Positions 43,924 to 55,947 are shown, counted from the stretch's first letter. The stretch: 64,000 bases of DNA from Kluyvera genomosp. 1 (GCF_001266615.1 NZ_LGHZ01000005.1:1-64000); one strand, 5' to 3'. Numbers and translations: made by a program. The notes: generated by a model from the sequence alone, not told the origin.

Positions 43924-45126
43924 CTACAGCGATTTCAACGCCACGCTTTCGTTGCGCAGCGCATCTTCATCCACCGGACGACCGGACTGAATCAGCTTAC
44001 GCAATACGCGTACTTCACGCCCATTATTCAACGTTACCGCGCCGGTCAACGCACCGTCACGCAGGTTGAACCAGATGGCCTTTTTATCGCCTGGATTACC
44101 GCGCAGCAGCCACGTTTCGCCCTGCATATCGCCGACAAACTGCAGATTATCGCTGTACTGATCGGTCCAGAACCAGGCGGGCGCTGGCTCAGGCAATGGT
44201 TGGCCAAGCATTGCTGCGGCAGCCGTCTGCGCTTGTAGATTGGCATTTTCCCAGCTTTCGACCCGGCGCAGCGAGCCATCGGGCTGGCGTACGATCGCCA
44301 CATCGCCGGCGGCAAAAATGGCCGGGTCCGAGGTGGTGCAGGTGGTGTCGACGATAATTCCGTTTGCTGTCTTAAGCCCTGCATCGCGCGCCAGCGCATC
44401 GTTGGCCACAATACCAATCCCGTAAATGACCGCATCGGCCATTAGCCTCTCGCCATTTTGTAGCGTTAGGGAAACAAACTCGCCGTTTTCGACGTGCTCA
44501 ATCGCGCTATTTAACAGTACTCGTACACCCGCCAGCTGATGGCGAGCCAACAGATAGTCGCGTACCGGCGCCGGAGCATTGCGGCCCATCACCGTGGAGG
44601 CTAATTCGACAACCGTGACCCGGCAGCCACGCTGGGTAGCGCTGGCGGCGAGTTCAAGACCAATCGTGCCTGCGCCGATAACGACCAGCGATTTTCCCGG
44701 CTCAAGCAAAGGGCGCAGACGTTCTGCGTCGCTAGAGTGGCGCAAAGTGAAACAGCGTTCGCCCAGCGTGTCGAGAAGCGGCAGCGGTCTGGCCGCCGCG
44801 CCGGTAGCCAGCAATAGCTGGGTCCAGCGATAGGTTTGACCATCCGTCAGAACCAGGCTGCGAGTGGCACGGTCAATATGGCGAATCGTCACCCCCAGAT
44901 GAAGCTGGACGTTATTCTCCTGCCACCAGTTTGCCGGCAGGACCGGCTGCAGCTGCGGGTTATCGTCGAGCAGCATGGCTTTCGACAGCGGCGGTCGTTC
45001 ATAGGGTAGGTGCGTTTCATCGGAAAAAAGATGCAGTGTGCCGTGAAAACCCTGCTGGCGCAGTGCGGCAGCAGCCATCGCTCCGGCTTGTCCACCGCCA
45101 ATAATGGCAATAATCGGTTCACTCAT
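43924..45126 (-). CDS. hcaD: 3-phenylpropionate/cinnamate dioxygenase ferredoxin reductase
   Basis: FAD-dependent reductase that passes electrons from NADH to the ferredoxin HcaC. The 400 residues show the FAD motif [22 protein letters not shown], the NAD motif [20 protein letters not shown] and the second FAD segment IFAAGDVAI. It is the last gene of hcaEFCBD, nine bases after hcaB. Confidence 0.95.
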   Translation of the reverse strand: MSEPIIAIIGGGQAGAMAAAALRQQGFHGTLHLFSDETHLPYERPPLSKAMLLDDNPQLQPVLPANWWQENNVQLHLGVTIRHIDRATRSLVLTDGQTYRWTQLLLATGAAARPLPLLDTLGERCFTLRHSSDAERLRPLLEPGKSLVVIGAGTIGLELAASATQRGCRVTVVELASTVMGRNAPAPVRDYLLARHQLAGVRVLLNSAIEHVENGEFVSLTLQNGERLMADAVIYGIGIVANDALARDAGLKTANGIIVDTTCTTSDPAIFAAGDVAIVRQPDGSLRRVESWENANLQAQTAAAAMLGQPLPEPAPAWFWTDQYSDNLQFVGDMQGETWLLRGNPGDKKAIWFNLRDGALTGAVTLNNGREVRVLRKLIQSGRPVDEDALRNESVALKSL

Positions 45127-45135
45127 GACAACTCC

Positions 45136-45951
45136 TTAAAGATCCAGACCGGCGGCAACATGGCGGATCCCTCGGATCGCGAGACCCGCGTCAGCATTGA
45201 TCATCACGCCGCTCAGCGTGCGGTTGTTGCGCCGCGAGGCCAGCATCAGATACGGGCCAGTAAAATCGGCGGGTTCCGGGAAAAACTGCAGCGGCAGGAT
45301 GGCGGAAATTTTCTCTGGCGTCAGCGACTGCATAATGGACGTGTCGCTTTGCCCCAGCGCCTGTGGGCCGCGCAGGTCGGTCGCCATCCCGCAGGGGCCG
45401 ACGCCATTGACACGAACTTTCGGCGCCAGCTCGTAGGCTAACTGGCGGATCAGGCCCGTCGCCGCGTGCTTGCTCGCGGTATAGAGCGGGCCACCACCGC
45501 CCGGATACCACGCCGCATTGGAAAGGGTGAAAATGATACTGCCTTCGCTGGCGATAAGCGCCGGAGCGCAGGCCTTGGCCCCCAGCAGATAGCCCAGCAC
45601 GTTAACGTTAAACAGTTCGTGGAAGCCGCTCTCCAGCGAGTCGGCCGGGGTATTCATCAGTGACGCGTTATGATCCCAAATGCCGGCGTTACCAATAAAA
45701 CAGTCCAGTTTGCCGAAGGTGTTGAGCACCTGTTCGACCGCGCGCTGGTAGTCGGCGTAGCAGGTCACGTTGCCCTCAACGGCCAGTACGTGCTCGCCAA
45801 AACGCTGGCGTAAGCTGGCGACTTTCGCCGCCGAGAGTTCGAGGGTGGCGACCTTCGCGCCTTCTTCAATAAAGCGTTCAACCAGCGCCAGTCCCAGGCC
45901 GGATCCACCGCCGGTAATAAACACCACTTCATCACGCAGATCGCTCATCAT
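45136..45951 (-). CDS. hcaB: Phenylpropionate-dihydrodiol/cinnamic-acid-dihydrodiol dehydrogenase
   Basis: Short-chain dehydrogenase that oxidises the cis-dihydrodiol made by HcaEF-C-D to the catechol. The 271-residue protein has the cofactor motif [19 protein letters not shown], and the catalytic YTASKHA (YxxxK). It overlaps hcaC by four bases. The mhp genes needed for ring cleavage are not in the window. Confidence 0.95.
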   Translation of the reverse strand: MMSDLRDEVVFITGGGSGLGLALVERFIEEGAKVATLELSAAKVASLRQRFGEHVLAVEGNVTCYADYQRAVEQVLNTFGKLDCFIGNAGIWDHNASLMNTPADSLESGFHELFNVNVLGYLLGAKACAPALIASEGSIIFTLSNAAWYPGGGGPLYTASKHAATGLIRQLAYELAPKVRVNGVGPCGMATDLRGPQALGQSDTSIMQSLTPEKISAILPLQFFPEPADFTGPYLMLASRRNNRTLSGVMINADAGLAIRGIRHVAAGLDL

Positions 45952-46264
45952 GCCTCCTCGGGAATATCAATAAACACGTCGCCACCGTCCACATGCACCG
46001 CATAGGTGGTGAGGGCATCGGTGGCGGGCAGGCACAGCGCTTGGCCGGTTTTCAGGCAGAAACTGGCGGCATGCAGCGGGCATTCCACCGTGGCGTCGTC
46101 CTCCAGATAGCCTTCTGACATGGAGGCGTTGCCGTGACTACAGCGATCGTTGATGGCATAAAACTCTCCGCCAATATGGAACAGGGCGATGACGGGAGAG
46201 GTTTCCAGGCGAAGGGCTTCCCCTTCCGGTAGCTCCGCAGTGGAGCAGGCAAATACACGATTCA

Positions 46265-46265
<1 letters not shown>
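45948..46265 (-). CDS. hcaC: 3-phenylpropionate/cinnamate dioxygenase ferredoxin subunit
   Basis: Rieske-type [2Fe-2S] ferredoxin of 105 residues that carries electrons from HcaD to the oxygenase. The ligand motifs are [11 protein letters not shown] (CxH) and CPLHAASF (CxxH). The gene overlaps hcaF by one base and hcaB by four, indicating tight translational coupling. Confidence 0.95.
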
Positions 46266-48277
<2,012 letters not shown>

Positions 48278-49168
48278 ATGGAGCTGAGGCATTTACGCTA
48301 TTTCGTCGCGGTGGCGCAGGAACTCAATTTCACCCGTGCGGCGGAAAAACTGCATACCTCGCAGCCCTCCCTCAGCAGCCAAATTCGCGATCTGGAACAG
48401 TGCGTCGGTGTGTCTTTGCTGGAGCGTGATAAACGCAAAGTGACTTTAACCCGTGCGGGAGAGGGCTTTTTGGCCGATGCGCTGGCCATTCTTGAACAGG
48501 CGGAAATTGCCAAAATGCGTGCCTGCAAAGCGGCGCTGGATAACGATCATCTGGCGATTGGTTTTGTCCCTTCTGCCGAAGTTAACCTGCTGCCGCACGT
48601 GCTGCCGCTGCTACGCATGCGTCAGCCGGAGACGGACATTGAACTGGTGAGTCTGATCACTACGCAGCAAGAAGAGAAGCTGCGCAGCGGCGAGCTGGAC
48701 GTCGGATTGATGCGTTATCCGGTTTTGGGGCAGGATATCAGCGTGGTTGAACTGTTCCACGAACCACTGGTGGTGGTATTACCGGCGGAGCATCCGCTGG
48801 CGAGCGAAAGCCGTATTTCCGCCCAGCAGTTGCATGGCGTTGACTTTGTGACCACCGATCCCGACTATTCCGGTGAGCTGTCGGCGGTGGTCAAAGCGTG
48901 GTTCGAAAAAGAGCACAGCCAGCCGAACATTGTGCAGGTGGCAACCAATATTCTGGTGACCATGAACCTCGTTGGTATGGGGCTGGGCGTGACTTTGATA
49001 CCCGGTTATATGAATAATTTTAATACCGGCCAGGTGGTTTTTCGGCCAATTGACGGCGAGGCGCCGACTCTAGCGCTGCTGATGGCCTGGAAAAAAGGGG
49101 AGCTTAAGCCCGCGCTGCAGGATTTTATCGAACTGGCACAACGGCGACTCGAGCCCGTGCAGGCTTAA
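48278..49168 (+). CDS. hcaR: LysR-type activator HcaR
   Basis: Transcriptional activator of the hca operon in response to phenylpropionate/cinnamate. The 296-residue protein has the LysR winged helix (MELRHLRYFVAVAQELNFTRAAEKLHTSQPSLS region, 1-60) and a LysR substrate domain (about 90-290). The start at 48278 follows an AAGGAGAT ribosome binding site and gives the family length; the frame opens 36 codons earlier without support. Confidence 0.95.
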   Translation: MELRHLRYFVAVAQELNFTRAAEKLHTSQPSLSSQIRDLEQCVGVSLLERDKRKVTLTRAGEGFLADALAILEQAEIAKMRACKAALDNDHLAIGFVPSAEVNLLPHVLPLLRMRQPETDIELVSLITTQQEEKLRSGELDVGLMRYPVLGQDISVVELFHEPLVVVLPAEHPLASESRISAQQLHGVDFVTTDPDYSGELSAVVKAWFEKEHSQPNIVQVATNILVTMNLVGMGLGVTLIPGYMNNFNTGQVVFRPIDGEAPTLALLMAWKKGELKPALQDFIELAQRRLEPVQA

Positions 49169-49231
49169 TGACTGATTCTACAGCCGACTGCCCATTATCA
49201 CGGGACTGACCGCGACGGGCAGAAAAAGGTT

Positions 49232-49253
49232 AAAAGTGATGTCCATCACAGTT
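49232..49253. promoter_or_regulatory. Predicted CRP site upstream of hcaT
   Basis: The core AGTGATGTCCATCACA (49235-49250) has a TCACA right half and one mismatch in the left half. It lies about 85 bases before hcaT. Confidence 0.6.
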
Positions 49254-49332
49254 CTCTGGTAAGCGAGATGGGTAATGCTCTTCGAAATGTGTGTTGAGTC
49301 AGTAGACTAAGGCCTCCATAACGGGAGGACCC

Positions 49333-50469
49333 ATGGTTTTGCACTCCACGCGCTGGCTGGCGCTCAGCTACTTCACCTACTTCTTTAGCTACGGTATTTT
49401 TCTGCCTTTCTGGAGCGTTTGGCTCAAAGGAGCGGGGCTGTCGCCCGAAACCATCGGTCTTTTGCTCGGCGCGGGTCTGGTGGCGCGTTTTCTCGGCAGC
49501 CTACTGATTGCTCCGCGTGTTAGTGATCCTTCATTATTAATCCGCGTATTACGCATCCTCGCGCTGATGACGCTGCTGTTTGCGCTCATGTTTTGGGCTG
49601 GCACGCATGTCGCCTGGCTGATGGTGGTGATGATTGGCTTTAACCTGTTCTTCTCGCCGCTGGTGCCGTTAACCGACGCGCTGGCGAATACCTGGCAAAA
49701 ACAGATAACCATGGATTATGGGCGAGTGCGCCTGTGGGGCTCCATCGCCTTTGTGATTGGCTCTGCGCTGACCGGTAAGCTGGTCAGCCTGTACGGCTAT
49801 CAGGTCATCTTATTGATGCTGAGCCTGGGCGTGGCGTCCATGTTATTGGGTATGCTGCTCAAACCATCGGTTATGCCGCTCGGCGAATCTCGCCATCAGG
49901 AGTCGGTGGGCTGGTCGGCCTGGCGCACGCTGGTGGTACAAAACTGGCGATTCCTTGCCTGCGTCAGTCTGCTGCAGGGGGCGCACGCGGCCTATTACGG
50001 CTTTAGCGCCATATACTGGGAAGGGGCGGGGTATTCGGCATCGGCGATTGGCTATCTATGGTCGTTAGGGGTGGTCGCAGAAGTGGTGACCTTTGCGCTG
50101 AGTAAAAAGGTCTTTCGACGGTTTAGCGCCCGCGATCTGCTGTTGCTGTCGGCCATTTGCGGCGTGATACGCTGGGGGCTGATGGGCTGGACGACGAGCC
50201 TGCCGTGGCTCGTTCTGATTCAGATCCTCCACTGCGGTACCTTTACCGTCTGCCATCTGGCCGCGATGCGCTACATTGCAGCGCGCCAGGGCGGCGAAGT
50301 TATCCGCCTGCAGGCCGTCTATTCTGCGGTAGCGATGGGCGGCAGTATTGCGGTGATGACGATGTTTGCCGGCTTCCTCTACCAGCATCTGCATCAGGGG
50401 CTGTTCTGGGTGATGGCGCTGGTGGCGCTGCCTGCCGTACTGCTGCGGCCCAAGACCGTGGCACGCTAA
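49333..50469 (+). CDS. hcaT: Putative 3-phenylpropionic acid transporter HcaT
   Basis: Major facilitator superfamily transporter (oligosaccharide:H+ symporter-like family) of 378 residues with about 12 helices, thought to import phenylpropionate. The N-terminal stretch TRWLALSYFTYFFSYGIFLPFWSVWLK is the family hallmark, seen also in LacY-type proteins. It follows hcaR on the same strand. Its 3' end overlaps the convergent csiE by four bases. Confidence 0.92.
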   Translation: MVLHSTRWLALSYFTYFFSYGIFLPFWSVWLKGAGLSPETIGLLLGAGLVARFLGSLLIAPRVSDPSLLIRVLRILALMTLLFALMFWAGTHVAWLMVVMIGFNLFFSPLVPLTDALANTWQKQITMDYGRVRLWGSIAFVIGSALTGKLVSLYGYQVILLMLSLGVASMLLGMLLKPSVMPLGESRHQESVGWSAWRTLVVQNWRFLACVSLLQGAHAAYYGFSAIYWEGAGYSASAIGYLWSLGVVAEVVTFALSKKVFRRFSARDLLLLSAICGVIRWGLMGWTTSLPWLVLIQILHCGTFTVCHLAAMRYIAARQGGEVIRLQAVYSAVAMGGSIAVMTMFAGFLYQHLHQGLFWVMALVALPAVLLRPKTVAR

Positions 50470-51743
50470 GTCTCGAGTATTTTACAGATATGCTGCTGCT
50501 GATGTTCGCTGAGCGCCTGCTCTGCGTGAATCAGCGGCGGCGAAAACAGCGGCAGAACGATGGCATAAGGTGAAATCACCAGCGTGCTGTCCTTCGGAGC
50601 GCCCTGTTTCTGGAAGACGGGCACCGCCAGATATTTCACATTGAGCGGCAGCAGGGTCAACTCTCGCAGCTGTTGCTCAATTTCCTGTTCCAGCGATGGA
50701 TTATCACCGGTTAATAACACCACCTGTTTTTCGTGCAATTCGCTCTCCTGCATTAATCCTGCTCCAAAAATTACCGCAATCAACGCCGCTTCATCATCGC
50801 TAAAACGCAGGGCAAAACGCGCTTCAAACTCGCGCAGCGCTTCGCGAGTGGTGCGGATAAGCCGCGGGTAGAGGCGGTGGATCTCTTCGGATAAATGGTT
50901 GTCGATACCGATTTCATAAACGCAGCGATTAAGCGCCTGCGCTAGATGAATATAGAGGTGATGGATCAAGCCTTTTTCATCGGTGAAGCGGCAGCCGGCG
51001 GTTTGCTGAAAGTGGCTAACAAGCTGCGCGACGGCCTGCTGGAGCTGTCGATCCTGTTCATGTTCATCATGGTGTGGGTCAGGGATTTTCAGCAGCATAA
51101 ACAGCAGCGCCAGAAAGTGCTGTTCGTTGTGGTTAGGAATTTGACGTACGCGCCGCTGCCAGTGGCGCACAATCTCTGCTGCCGTTTGAAATTCAACGGT
51201 TGAGCTGGCCCATGCGCTTTGCTGCGGATTAAAGTGCGGGCTTTCCCCTTGATGATGCTGTAATAAACAGTATTGCAAATAGAGGCGTAAAAACTGCCCA
51301 TCGCGGGATTCAAACTGCCGCTGCAGGCTACGCCCACAGCGGTTGACCAGCGCCTGAAGGTTGGTCTCGTCATAGAGGTTACGGGCGATTTTCAGCTGTT
51401 TAAGCTGCGTTTTGATCGCGGGCGTAAAATGATGGCTGATGAAATACGGACACAGGCGCAAGGCGCGGCGAAGCCAGTGCAGTAAGCACAGGCGCAGGTC
51501 GAGATTGGTGCCTTCAATCCGATAGCTGCCATCCGCCTGAGTGGCGATCGCCAGACGATGGTAACGCTCGATCTCCTGACCGGCATCAACGATATCTTGC
51601 CGGGCCGTTGAAACATCGACATTATTCACTTTGCCAATGTATTCCGGCGTAATGACATGTCCTGGGAGATACAGCATCAGCAGCGCCTGGCAACGGCGCT
51701 GCGGACTGGAAAGCACAGATGGCGGTTCGAGTACGGTCATCAT
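50466..51743 (-). CDS. csiE: Stationary-phase inducible protein CsiE
   Basis: A 425-residue protein resembling PTS-regulation-domain (PRD) antiterminators, with two helical PRD-like repeats (about 155-265 and 270-390). It matches E. coli CsiE, induced by starvation under CRP and sigma-S; its molecular target is not known. Two adjacent ATGs open the frame. Divergent from the zevA-like gene. Confidence 0.92.
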   Translation of the reverse strand: MMTVLEPPSVLSSPQRRCQALLMLYLPGHVITPEYIGKVNNVDVSTARQDIVDAGQEIERYHRLAIATQADGSYRIEGTNLDLRLCLLHWLRRALRLCPYFISHHFTPAIKTQLKQLKIARNLYDETNLQALVNRCGRSLQRQFESRDGQFLRLYLQYCLLQHHQGESPHFNPQQSAWASSTVEFQTAAEIVRHWQRRVRQIPNHNEQHFLALLFMLLKIPDPHHDEHEQDRQLQQAVAQLVSHFQQTAGCRFTDEKGLIHHLYIHLAQALNRCVYEIGIDNHLSEEIHRLYPRLIRTTREALREFEARFALRFSDDEAALIAVIFGAGLMQESELHEKQVVLLTGDNPSLEQEIEQQLRELTLLPLNVKYLAVPVFQKQGAPKDSTLVISPYAIVLPLFSPPLIHAEQALSEHQQQHICKILET

Positions 51744-51859
51744 CTGTTGGCATCCAGCAGCAGGTATTAGGAATAAGCGTAGACAAAAGATAACGGCAGC
51801 TAATGGGCTTTCGCTTAGGAATGCTGGAGGCGGTCACAGAATTTTTCACTGAGGAACGG

Positions 51860-52498
51860 ATGAAGAGAGTGAAACAATGCGTGGTTCTGGTGTTTCTTGC
51901 GGTTTTATCGTTAAGCGCCCGTGCGCATCCGCACAGTTTTATTACCATCACCAACCAACTGGTGGTCAGTGACGGCCAGCTTACCGGCATGAAAATGCGC
52001 TGGACGATGGACGAACTGACCTCAGCCGATCTGCTTTACGATGCTGGAAATGCCAAGCCAGGAGATGAAGTGTGGAAAAAACTGGCGGCGGAAGTGATGG
52101 CCAACGTGCTGGGGCAGCACTATTTTTCTGAATTTTGGCATAACGGCCAAAAGGTGAAGTTTGACAATTTGCCCACCGCCTATGGCCTGGCACGCCAAGG
52201 GCACCAGGCAGTACTGACCTTCACGCTACCGCTTGCCAAACCGCAGCCGCTGGCGGGGCAGACCTATATTTTCTCCACTTTCGATCCGACCTATTACGTC
52301 GATATGAGTTATGAAAAAGACGGCGATGTTACCTTTGCACCTGATTATAAAGGCGCATGCAAAGTGAGCGTGCATACGCCAAAGCCTAATGAAGATATGC
52401 TCCTGTACGCCCAGTCGCTCGATAAAGAAGACGCACCGGCAGAGGACATGGAGTTAGGTAAGCAGTTTGCGCAGAAGGTGACCATACAATGTCCGTAA
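51860..52498 (+). CDS. Periplasmic DUF1007 protein, ZevA-like
   Basis: A 212-residue secreted protein. The start at 51860 gives a basic N-region, a hydrophobic core and an ALA-type cleavage site before HPHSF, so the mature protein begins with histidines that could bind metal. It belongs to the DUF1007 family, which includes ZevA of Haemophilus influenzae, required with ZevB for zinc acquisition. It overlaps the transporter gene by ten bases. The metal here could be zinc, nickel or cobalt. Confidence 0.8.
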   Translation: MKRVKQCVVLVFLAVLSLSARAHPHSFITITNQLVVSDGQLTGMKMRWTMDELTSADLLYDAGNAKPGDEVWKKLAAEVMANVLGQHYFSEFWHNGQKVKFDNLPTAYGLARQGHQAVLTFTLPLAKPQPLAGQTYIFSTFDPTYYVDMSYEKDGDVTFAPDYKGACKVSVHTPKPNEDMLLYAQSLDKEDAPAEDMELGKQFAQKVTIQCP

Positions 52499-53469
52499 TC
52501 TCCGTTAACCGTCGACCCGCGCGCCGCTGGCTACAGCTATGGCCCTTGTTGATTTTTGCTATCGCGGCCGTCGCCGGTTTGCTATGGCTGTGGCAGGTCT
52601 GGCCGCAGGTGATGCTCAAAAGCGTTATCTGGCAGCGCGAAGTTAACCAGCAGATGAGCAGCCTGCTCAAAGCGGTGGCCGCCAATCCGGGGCAGGCGGG
52701 GATGACGCTGCTGCTGTTTAGTTTCACCTACGGCGTGCTGCATGCGTTAGGGCCGGGACACGGCAAAGTGGTGATCACGACATGGCTGGCAACGCATCCC
52801 TCAAAATTAAAGTCGAGCATTGGCCTGACTCTGGCCTCGTCTTTATTGCAGGGGGTGGTGGCGATTGTTCTGGTCGTGGTGGTACTGAGCGTTCTGCAAT
52901 TACCCGCACGGCAGCTGCACCTCAGCAGTTTTTGGCTGGAGAAAGCCAGCTATGGGCTGGTGGGCATACTGGGGCTGATGCTGTGCTGGCGGGCGCTGAA
53001 AAAGCTACGCACGCTGCTGCGAAAGCCGAAATTCACCGCGTTTATACCCCACCATGTTCATCATGACGGCTGTGGATGTGGACATCAGCATATGCCGAAT
53101 CCCGACCAACTTGCGCGTGACGACGACTGGCGCGCCAGGCTGATGATTATTCTTTCAATGGGAATGCGCCCGTGTTCAGGGGCGATTATGGTGCTGTTGT
53201 TCAGTAAAGTGATTGGCGTATTTGCCTGGGGAATGGCCTCGGCGCTGGCAATGGCGGCGGGCACATCATTGACTATCACCTCGTTAGCGCTGCTGGTACA
53301 TGCGTTTCGCACGCTGGCGGTCAGACTTAGCGGCAATAAAGCGCCGGTGCTGTGGCGGCAGGTGGGCTGGAGTACGTTGGCGTTAGCCGGGGGCGTGATT
53401 CTGGTGGTGGCGGCGGTGGTGATGTGGGGAAGTGCGGTTCCGGCGGGTCGCGGGCTGCGTCCGTTTTAA
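52489..53469 (+). CDS. NicO-family nickel/cobalt/zinc transporter, ZevB-like
   Basis: A 326-residue inner-membrane transporter with six or more helices. It has the NicO motif HALGPGHGK (His85, His91) and a cytoplasmic or periplasmic loop rich in metal ligands at about 188-201 (HHVHHDGCGCGHQH). A second family motif follows as GMRPCSGAIMVL. It is coupled to the DUF1007 gene. The family covers both export (RcnA) and import (ZevB), and the DUF1007 partner favours the ZevB role. Confidence 0.82.
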   Translation: MSVISVNRRPARRWLQLWPLLIFAIAAVAGLLWLWQVWPQVMLKSVIWQREVNQQMSSLLKAVAANPGQAGMTLLLFSFTYGVLHALGPGHGKVVITTWLATHPSKLKSSIGLTLASSLLQGVVAIVLVVVVLSVLQLPARQLHLSSFWLEKASYGLVGILGLMLCWRALKKLRTLLRKPKFTAFIPHHVHHDGCGCGHQHMPNPDQLARDDDWRARLMIILSMGMRPCSGAIMVLLFSKVIGVFAWGMASALAMAAGTSLTITSLALLVHAFRTLAVRLSGNKAPVLWRQVGWSTLALAGGVILVVAAVVMWGSAVPAGRGLRPF

Positions 53470-53472
53470 AAA

Positions 53473-53543
53473 AAAGGCCGGATAGCGGCTGACGCCCTAT
53501 CCGACCTTCAATCTTGTTGCACCGGTAAGCATCACGCTACCGG
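53473..53543. repeat. REP/BIME-type palindromic repeats
   Basis: Two hairpins: ggccggatagcg with cgccctatccgacc (53474-53506), and ccggtaagc with gctaccggg (53522-53544). Such GCCGGAT palindromes are typical enterobacterial REP units and may also terminate both convergent genes. Confidence 0.75.
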
Positions 53544-53551
53544 GCAATCAC

Positions 53552-54355
53552 TTAGCGCTTCAGCGCTTCGCTCAGTTCGTCACGCATGTTCGCCAGCATC
53601 GCTTTCACGACGCGTGGGTTACCGGCAACGATGTTGCCGGTCATCATGTAGTTGTGGCCACCGGTGAAGTCGCATACCAGTGCGCCTGCTTCACGAGCGA
53701 TCAGTTCGCCTGCGGCGAAATCCCATGGCTTCAGGCCAATTTCGAAGTAGCCGTCAACGCGCGCTGCGGCAACGTAGGCCAGATCCAGCGCGGCAGAACC
53801 AGAACGACGGAAGTCCGCGCATTCGGTAAACATGTTGCCGAGGATCTTCATGTACGCTGGTGCGTGCTGCTTAGCTTTGAATGGGAAGCCGGTAGCGATG
53901 ATGGTGCCATCCAGATCGCGAGCGATGCTGCCGCGCAGACGGTAGCCGTTGAGCTGTGCGCCCTGGCCGCGGGTAGCGGTGAACAGTTCGTTACGCATTG
54001 GATCGTAAACAACGGCGACTTCAGTACGGCCTTTGATGCGTACTGCGATGGATACCGCGAAGTGCGGCAGACGTTTGATAAAGTTGGTGGTGCCATCCAG
54101 TGGATCGATAACCCATTGAACATCCAGATCTTCGCCAACATGTTCACCGCTTTCTTCGGTGATAATGGTGTGTTGCGGGTAAGATTTGCGGATCGTTTCG
54201 ATAATAATCGCTTCGGCGGCTTTATCGACGTTAGTCACGAAATCGTTACTGCCTTTCTGGCTCGTTTCTACTGAGTCAGGCGTTTCATAGTGTTTGGCAA
54301 TTACATTACCCGCCTTGCGCGCTGCGCGCACGGCGATGGTCAGCATCGGATGCAT
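53552..54355 (-). CDS. suhB: Inositol-1-monophosphatase SuhB
   Basis: Mg2+-dependent inositol monophosphatase that also acts as an rRNA antitermination and assembly factor in E. coli. The 267 residues show the signature WVIDPLDGTTNFIKRLPHF and the C-terminal motif AWDFAAGELIAREAG-like segment (KPWDFAAGELI). Length equals E. coli SuhB. Divergent from trmJ. Confidence 0.97.
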   Translation of the reverse strand: MHPMLTIAVRAARKAGNVIAKHYETPDSVETSQKGSNDFVTNVDKAAEAIIIETIRKSYPQHTIITEESGEHVGEDLDVQWVIDPLDGTTNFIKRLPHFAVSIAVRIKGRTEVAVVYDPMRNELFTATRGQGAQLNGYRLRGSIARDLDGTIIATGFPFKAKQHAPAYMKILGNMFTECADFRRSGSAALDLAYVAAARVDGYFEIGLKPWDFAAGELIAREAGALVCDFTGGHNYMMTGNIVAGNPRVVKAMLANMRDELSEALKR

Positions 54356-54473
54356 CGGTCTCTCTCACTGGATGTTAAAGAACGGGAAAACGGCGCAGAG
54401 TATAGCAGCGAGAAAAGAACATGTCTTCGTTTTATGATAATATGGCCGAATAATCTTTAGACGAAGAATGACA

Positions 54474-55208
54474 ATGCTGCAAAATATCCGAATCGTACTG
54501 GTCGAAACATCCCACACTGGCAACATGGGCTCCGTGGCCCGCGCTATGAAAACCATGGGCTTAACCAATCTGTGGCTGGTTAACCCGCTGGTCAAACCGG
54601 ACTCGCAGGCCATCGCCCTCGCGGCAGGTGCCAGTGACGTTATTGGTAACGCGCAGATCGTCGATACTCTCGACGAAGCGCTGGCCGGATGTAGCCTGGT
54701 GGTGGGCACCAGCGCGCGTTCCCGCACGCTGCCGTGGCCAATGCTCGATCCGCGTGAATGCGGCCTGAAAAGCGTAGCTGAAGGTGCACACGCGCCGGTG
54801 GCGCTGGTGTTTGGCCGCGAACGCGTTGGCCTGACCAACGACGAATTGCAGAAATGCCACTATCACGTAGCGATTGCTGCGAACCCAGAGTACAGCTCGC
54901 TGAACCTGGCGATGGCGGTGCAGGTAATTGCTTATGAAGTGCGTATGGCCTGGCTGGCCGCGCAGGAAAGCGATGCCCCGGTCGTTGAACAGGATGAAAC
55001 CCCTTATCCGCTGGTTGACGATCTGGAACGTTTTTACGGCCATCTGGAGCAGACGCTGCTTTCTACCGGTTTTATCCGTGAAAACCATCCAGGGCAGGTG
55101 ATGAATAAGCTGCGTCGCATGTTCACCCGCGCCCGCCCGGAAAGCCAGGAGCTGAACATCCTACGCGGCATTCTGGCGTCGATTGAGCAGCAGAATAAAG
55201 GCAAGTAA
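54474..55208 (+). CDS. trmJ: tRNA (cytidine32/uridine32-2'-O)-methyltransferase TrmJ
   Basis: SPOUT methyltransferase that modifies position 32 in several tRNAs. The 244-residue protein has [20 protein letters not shown] near the N-terminus, [13 protein letters not shown], and the knot motif [15 protein letters not shown]. The ATG at 54474 aligns with the E. coli start; an ATG two codons upstream is also possible. A -10 candidate lies near 54432. It is followed by a REP unit. Confidence 0.95.
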   Translation: MLQNIRIVLVETSHTGNMGSVARAMKTMGLTNLWLVNPLVKPDSQAIALAAGASDVIGNAQIVDTLDEALAGCSLVVGTSARSRTLPWPMLDPRECGLKSVAEGAHAPVALVFGRERVGLTNDELQKCHYHVAIAANPEYSSLNLAMAVQVIAYEVRMAWLAAQESDAPVVEQDETPYPLVDDLERFYGHLEQTLLSTGFIRENHPGQVMNKLRRMFTRARPESQELNILRGILASIEQQNKGK

Positions 55209-55213
55209 TCGCC

Positions 55214-55252
55214 GAAGGCCGGATGGCGCTTTGCTTATCCGGCTGACAGGCC
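55214..55252. repeat. REP palindrome downstream of trmJ
   Basis: An imperfect hairpin with arms gccggatggcg and cttatccggc, typical of a single enterobacterial REP unit. Confidence 0.7.
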
Positions 55253-55324
55253 GTGTTATTTACCGTCTGGTCAGGTCAGTCATGACGAGAAGCTGTTCAT
55301 TATCAATAGCGCACGGAACGCCAA

Positions 55325-55349
55325 ATACCTGACTAATTTACTCAAGTAA
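55325..55349. promoter_or_regulatory. Type 1 IscR site B of the isc promoter
   Basis: A 25-base element with TGACT near its left side and ACTCAAGTA on its right fits the type 1 IscR motif bound by [2Fe-2S]-IscR. It directly abuts a second copy. Confidence 0.8.
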
Positions 55350-55374
55350 ATAGTTGACTGTTTTAGTCGGGAAT
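55350..55374. promoter_or_regulatory. Type 1 IscR site A of the isc promoter
   Basis: A 25-base element reading ATAGTTGACTG...TTAGTCGGGAAT agrees well with the type 1 IscR consensus and is nearer the promoter. It supports autorepression when cluster supply is adequate. Confidence 0.85.
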
Positions 55375-55455
55375 GTCAGACTTGGCCCTGCTATGCAATA
55401 CCCCCACTATTATTAAAAACCCCGGGCAGGGGCGAGTTTTGAGGTTAAGTAAGAC

Positions 55456-55947
55456 ATGAGACTGACATCTAAAGGGCGTTATGCCGTGACCGCGATGCTG
55501 GACGTTGCACTCAACTCCGAATCGGGCCCGGTACCGTTGGCCGATATTTCTGAACGTCAGGGAATCTCACTCTCCTATCTGGAGCAGCTGTTTTCCCGTC
55601 TGCGTAAAAATGGTTTAGTGTCCAGCGTTCGCGGACCAGGCGGTGGTTATCTGCTGGGGAAAGAAGCTATCCACATCGCTGTGGGTGAAGTGATTAGCGC
55701 AGTGGACGAGTCCGTTGACGCAACCCGCTGCCAGGGTAAAGGTGGCTGCCAGGGCGGCGATAAATGTTTAACCCACGCACTGTGGCGCGATCTGAGCGAC
55801 CGTCTGACCGGTTTCCTGAACAACATCACTTTAGGTGAACTGGTGAATAACCAGGAAGTTCTGGACGTGTCTGGCCGCCAGCATTCGCATGACACCACCC
55901 GCAACAATCGCGTACAAGACGCAATCGACGTTAAGTTACGTGCATAA
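55456..55947 (+). CDS. iscR: Iron-sulfur cluster regulator IscR
   Basis: Rrf2-family [2Fe-2S] transcription factor of 163 residues that represses isc and regulates many Fe-S genes. The winged helix is at about 1-75 ([25 protein letters not shown]-type recognition region). The cluster ligands Cys92, Cys98, Cys104 and His107 are present. It leads the isc operon, with tandem IscR sites upstream. Confidence 0.98.
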   Translation: MRLTSKGRYAVTAMLDVALNSESGPVPLADISERQGISLSYLEQLFSRLRKNGLVSSVRGPGGGYLLGKEAIHIAVGEVISAVDESVDATRCQGKGGCQGGDKCLTHALWRDLSDRLTGFLNNITLGELVNNQEVLDVSGRQHSHDTTRNNRVQDAIDVKLRA

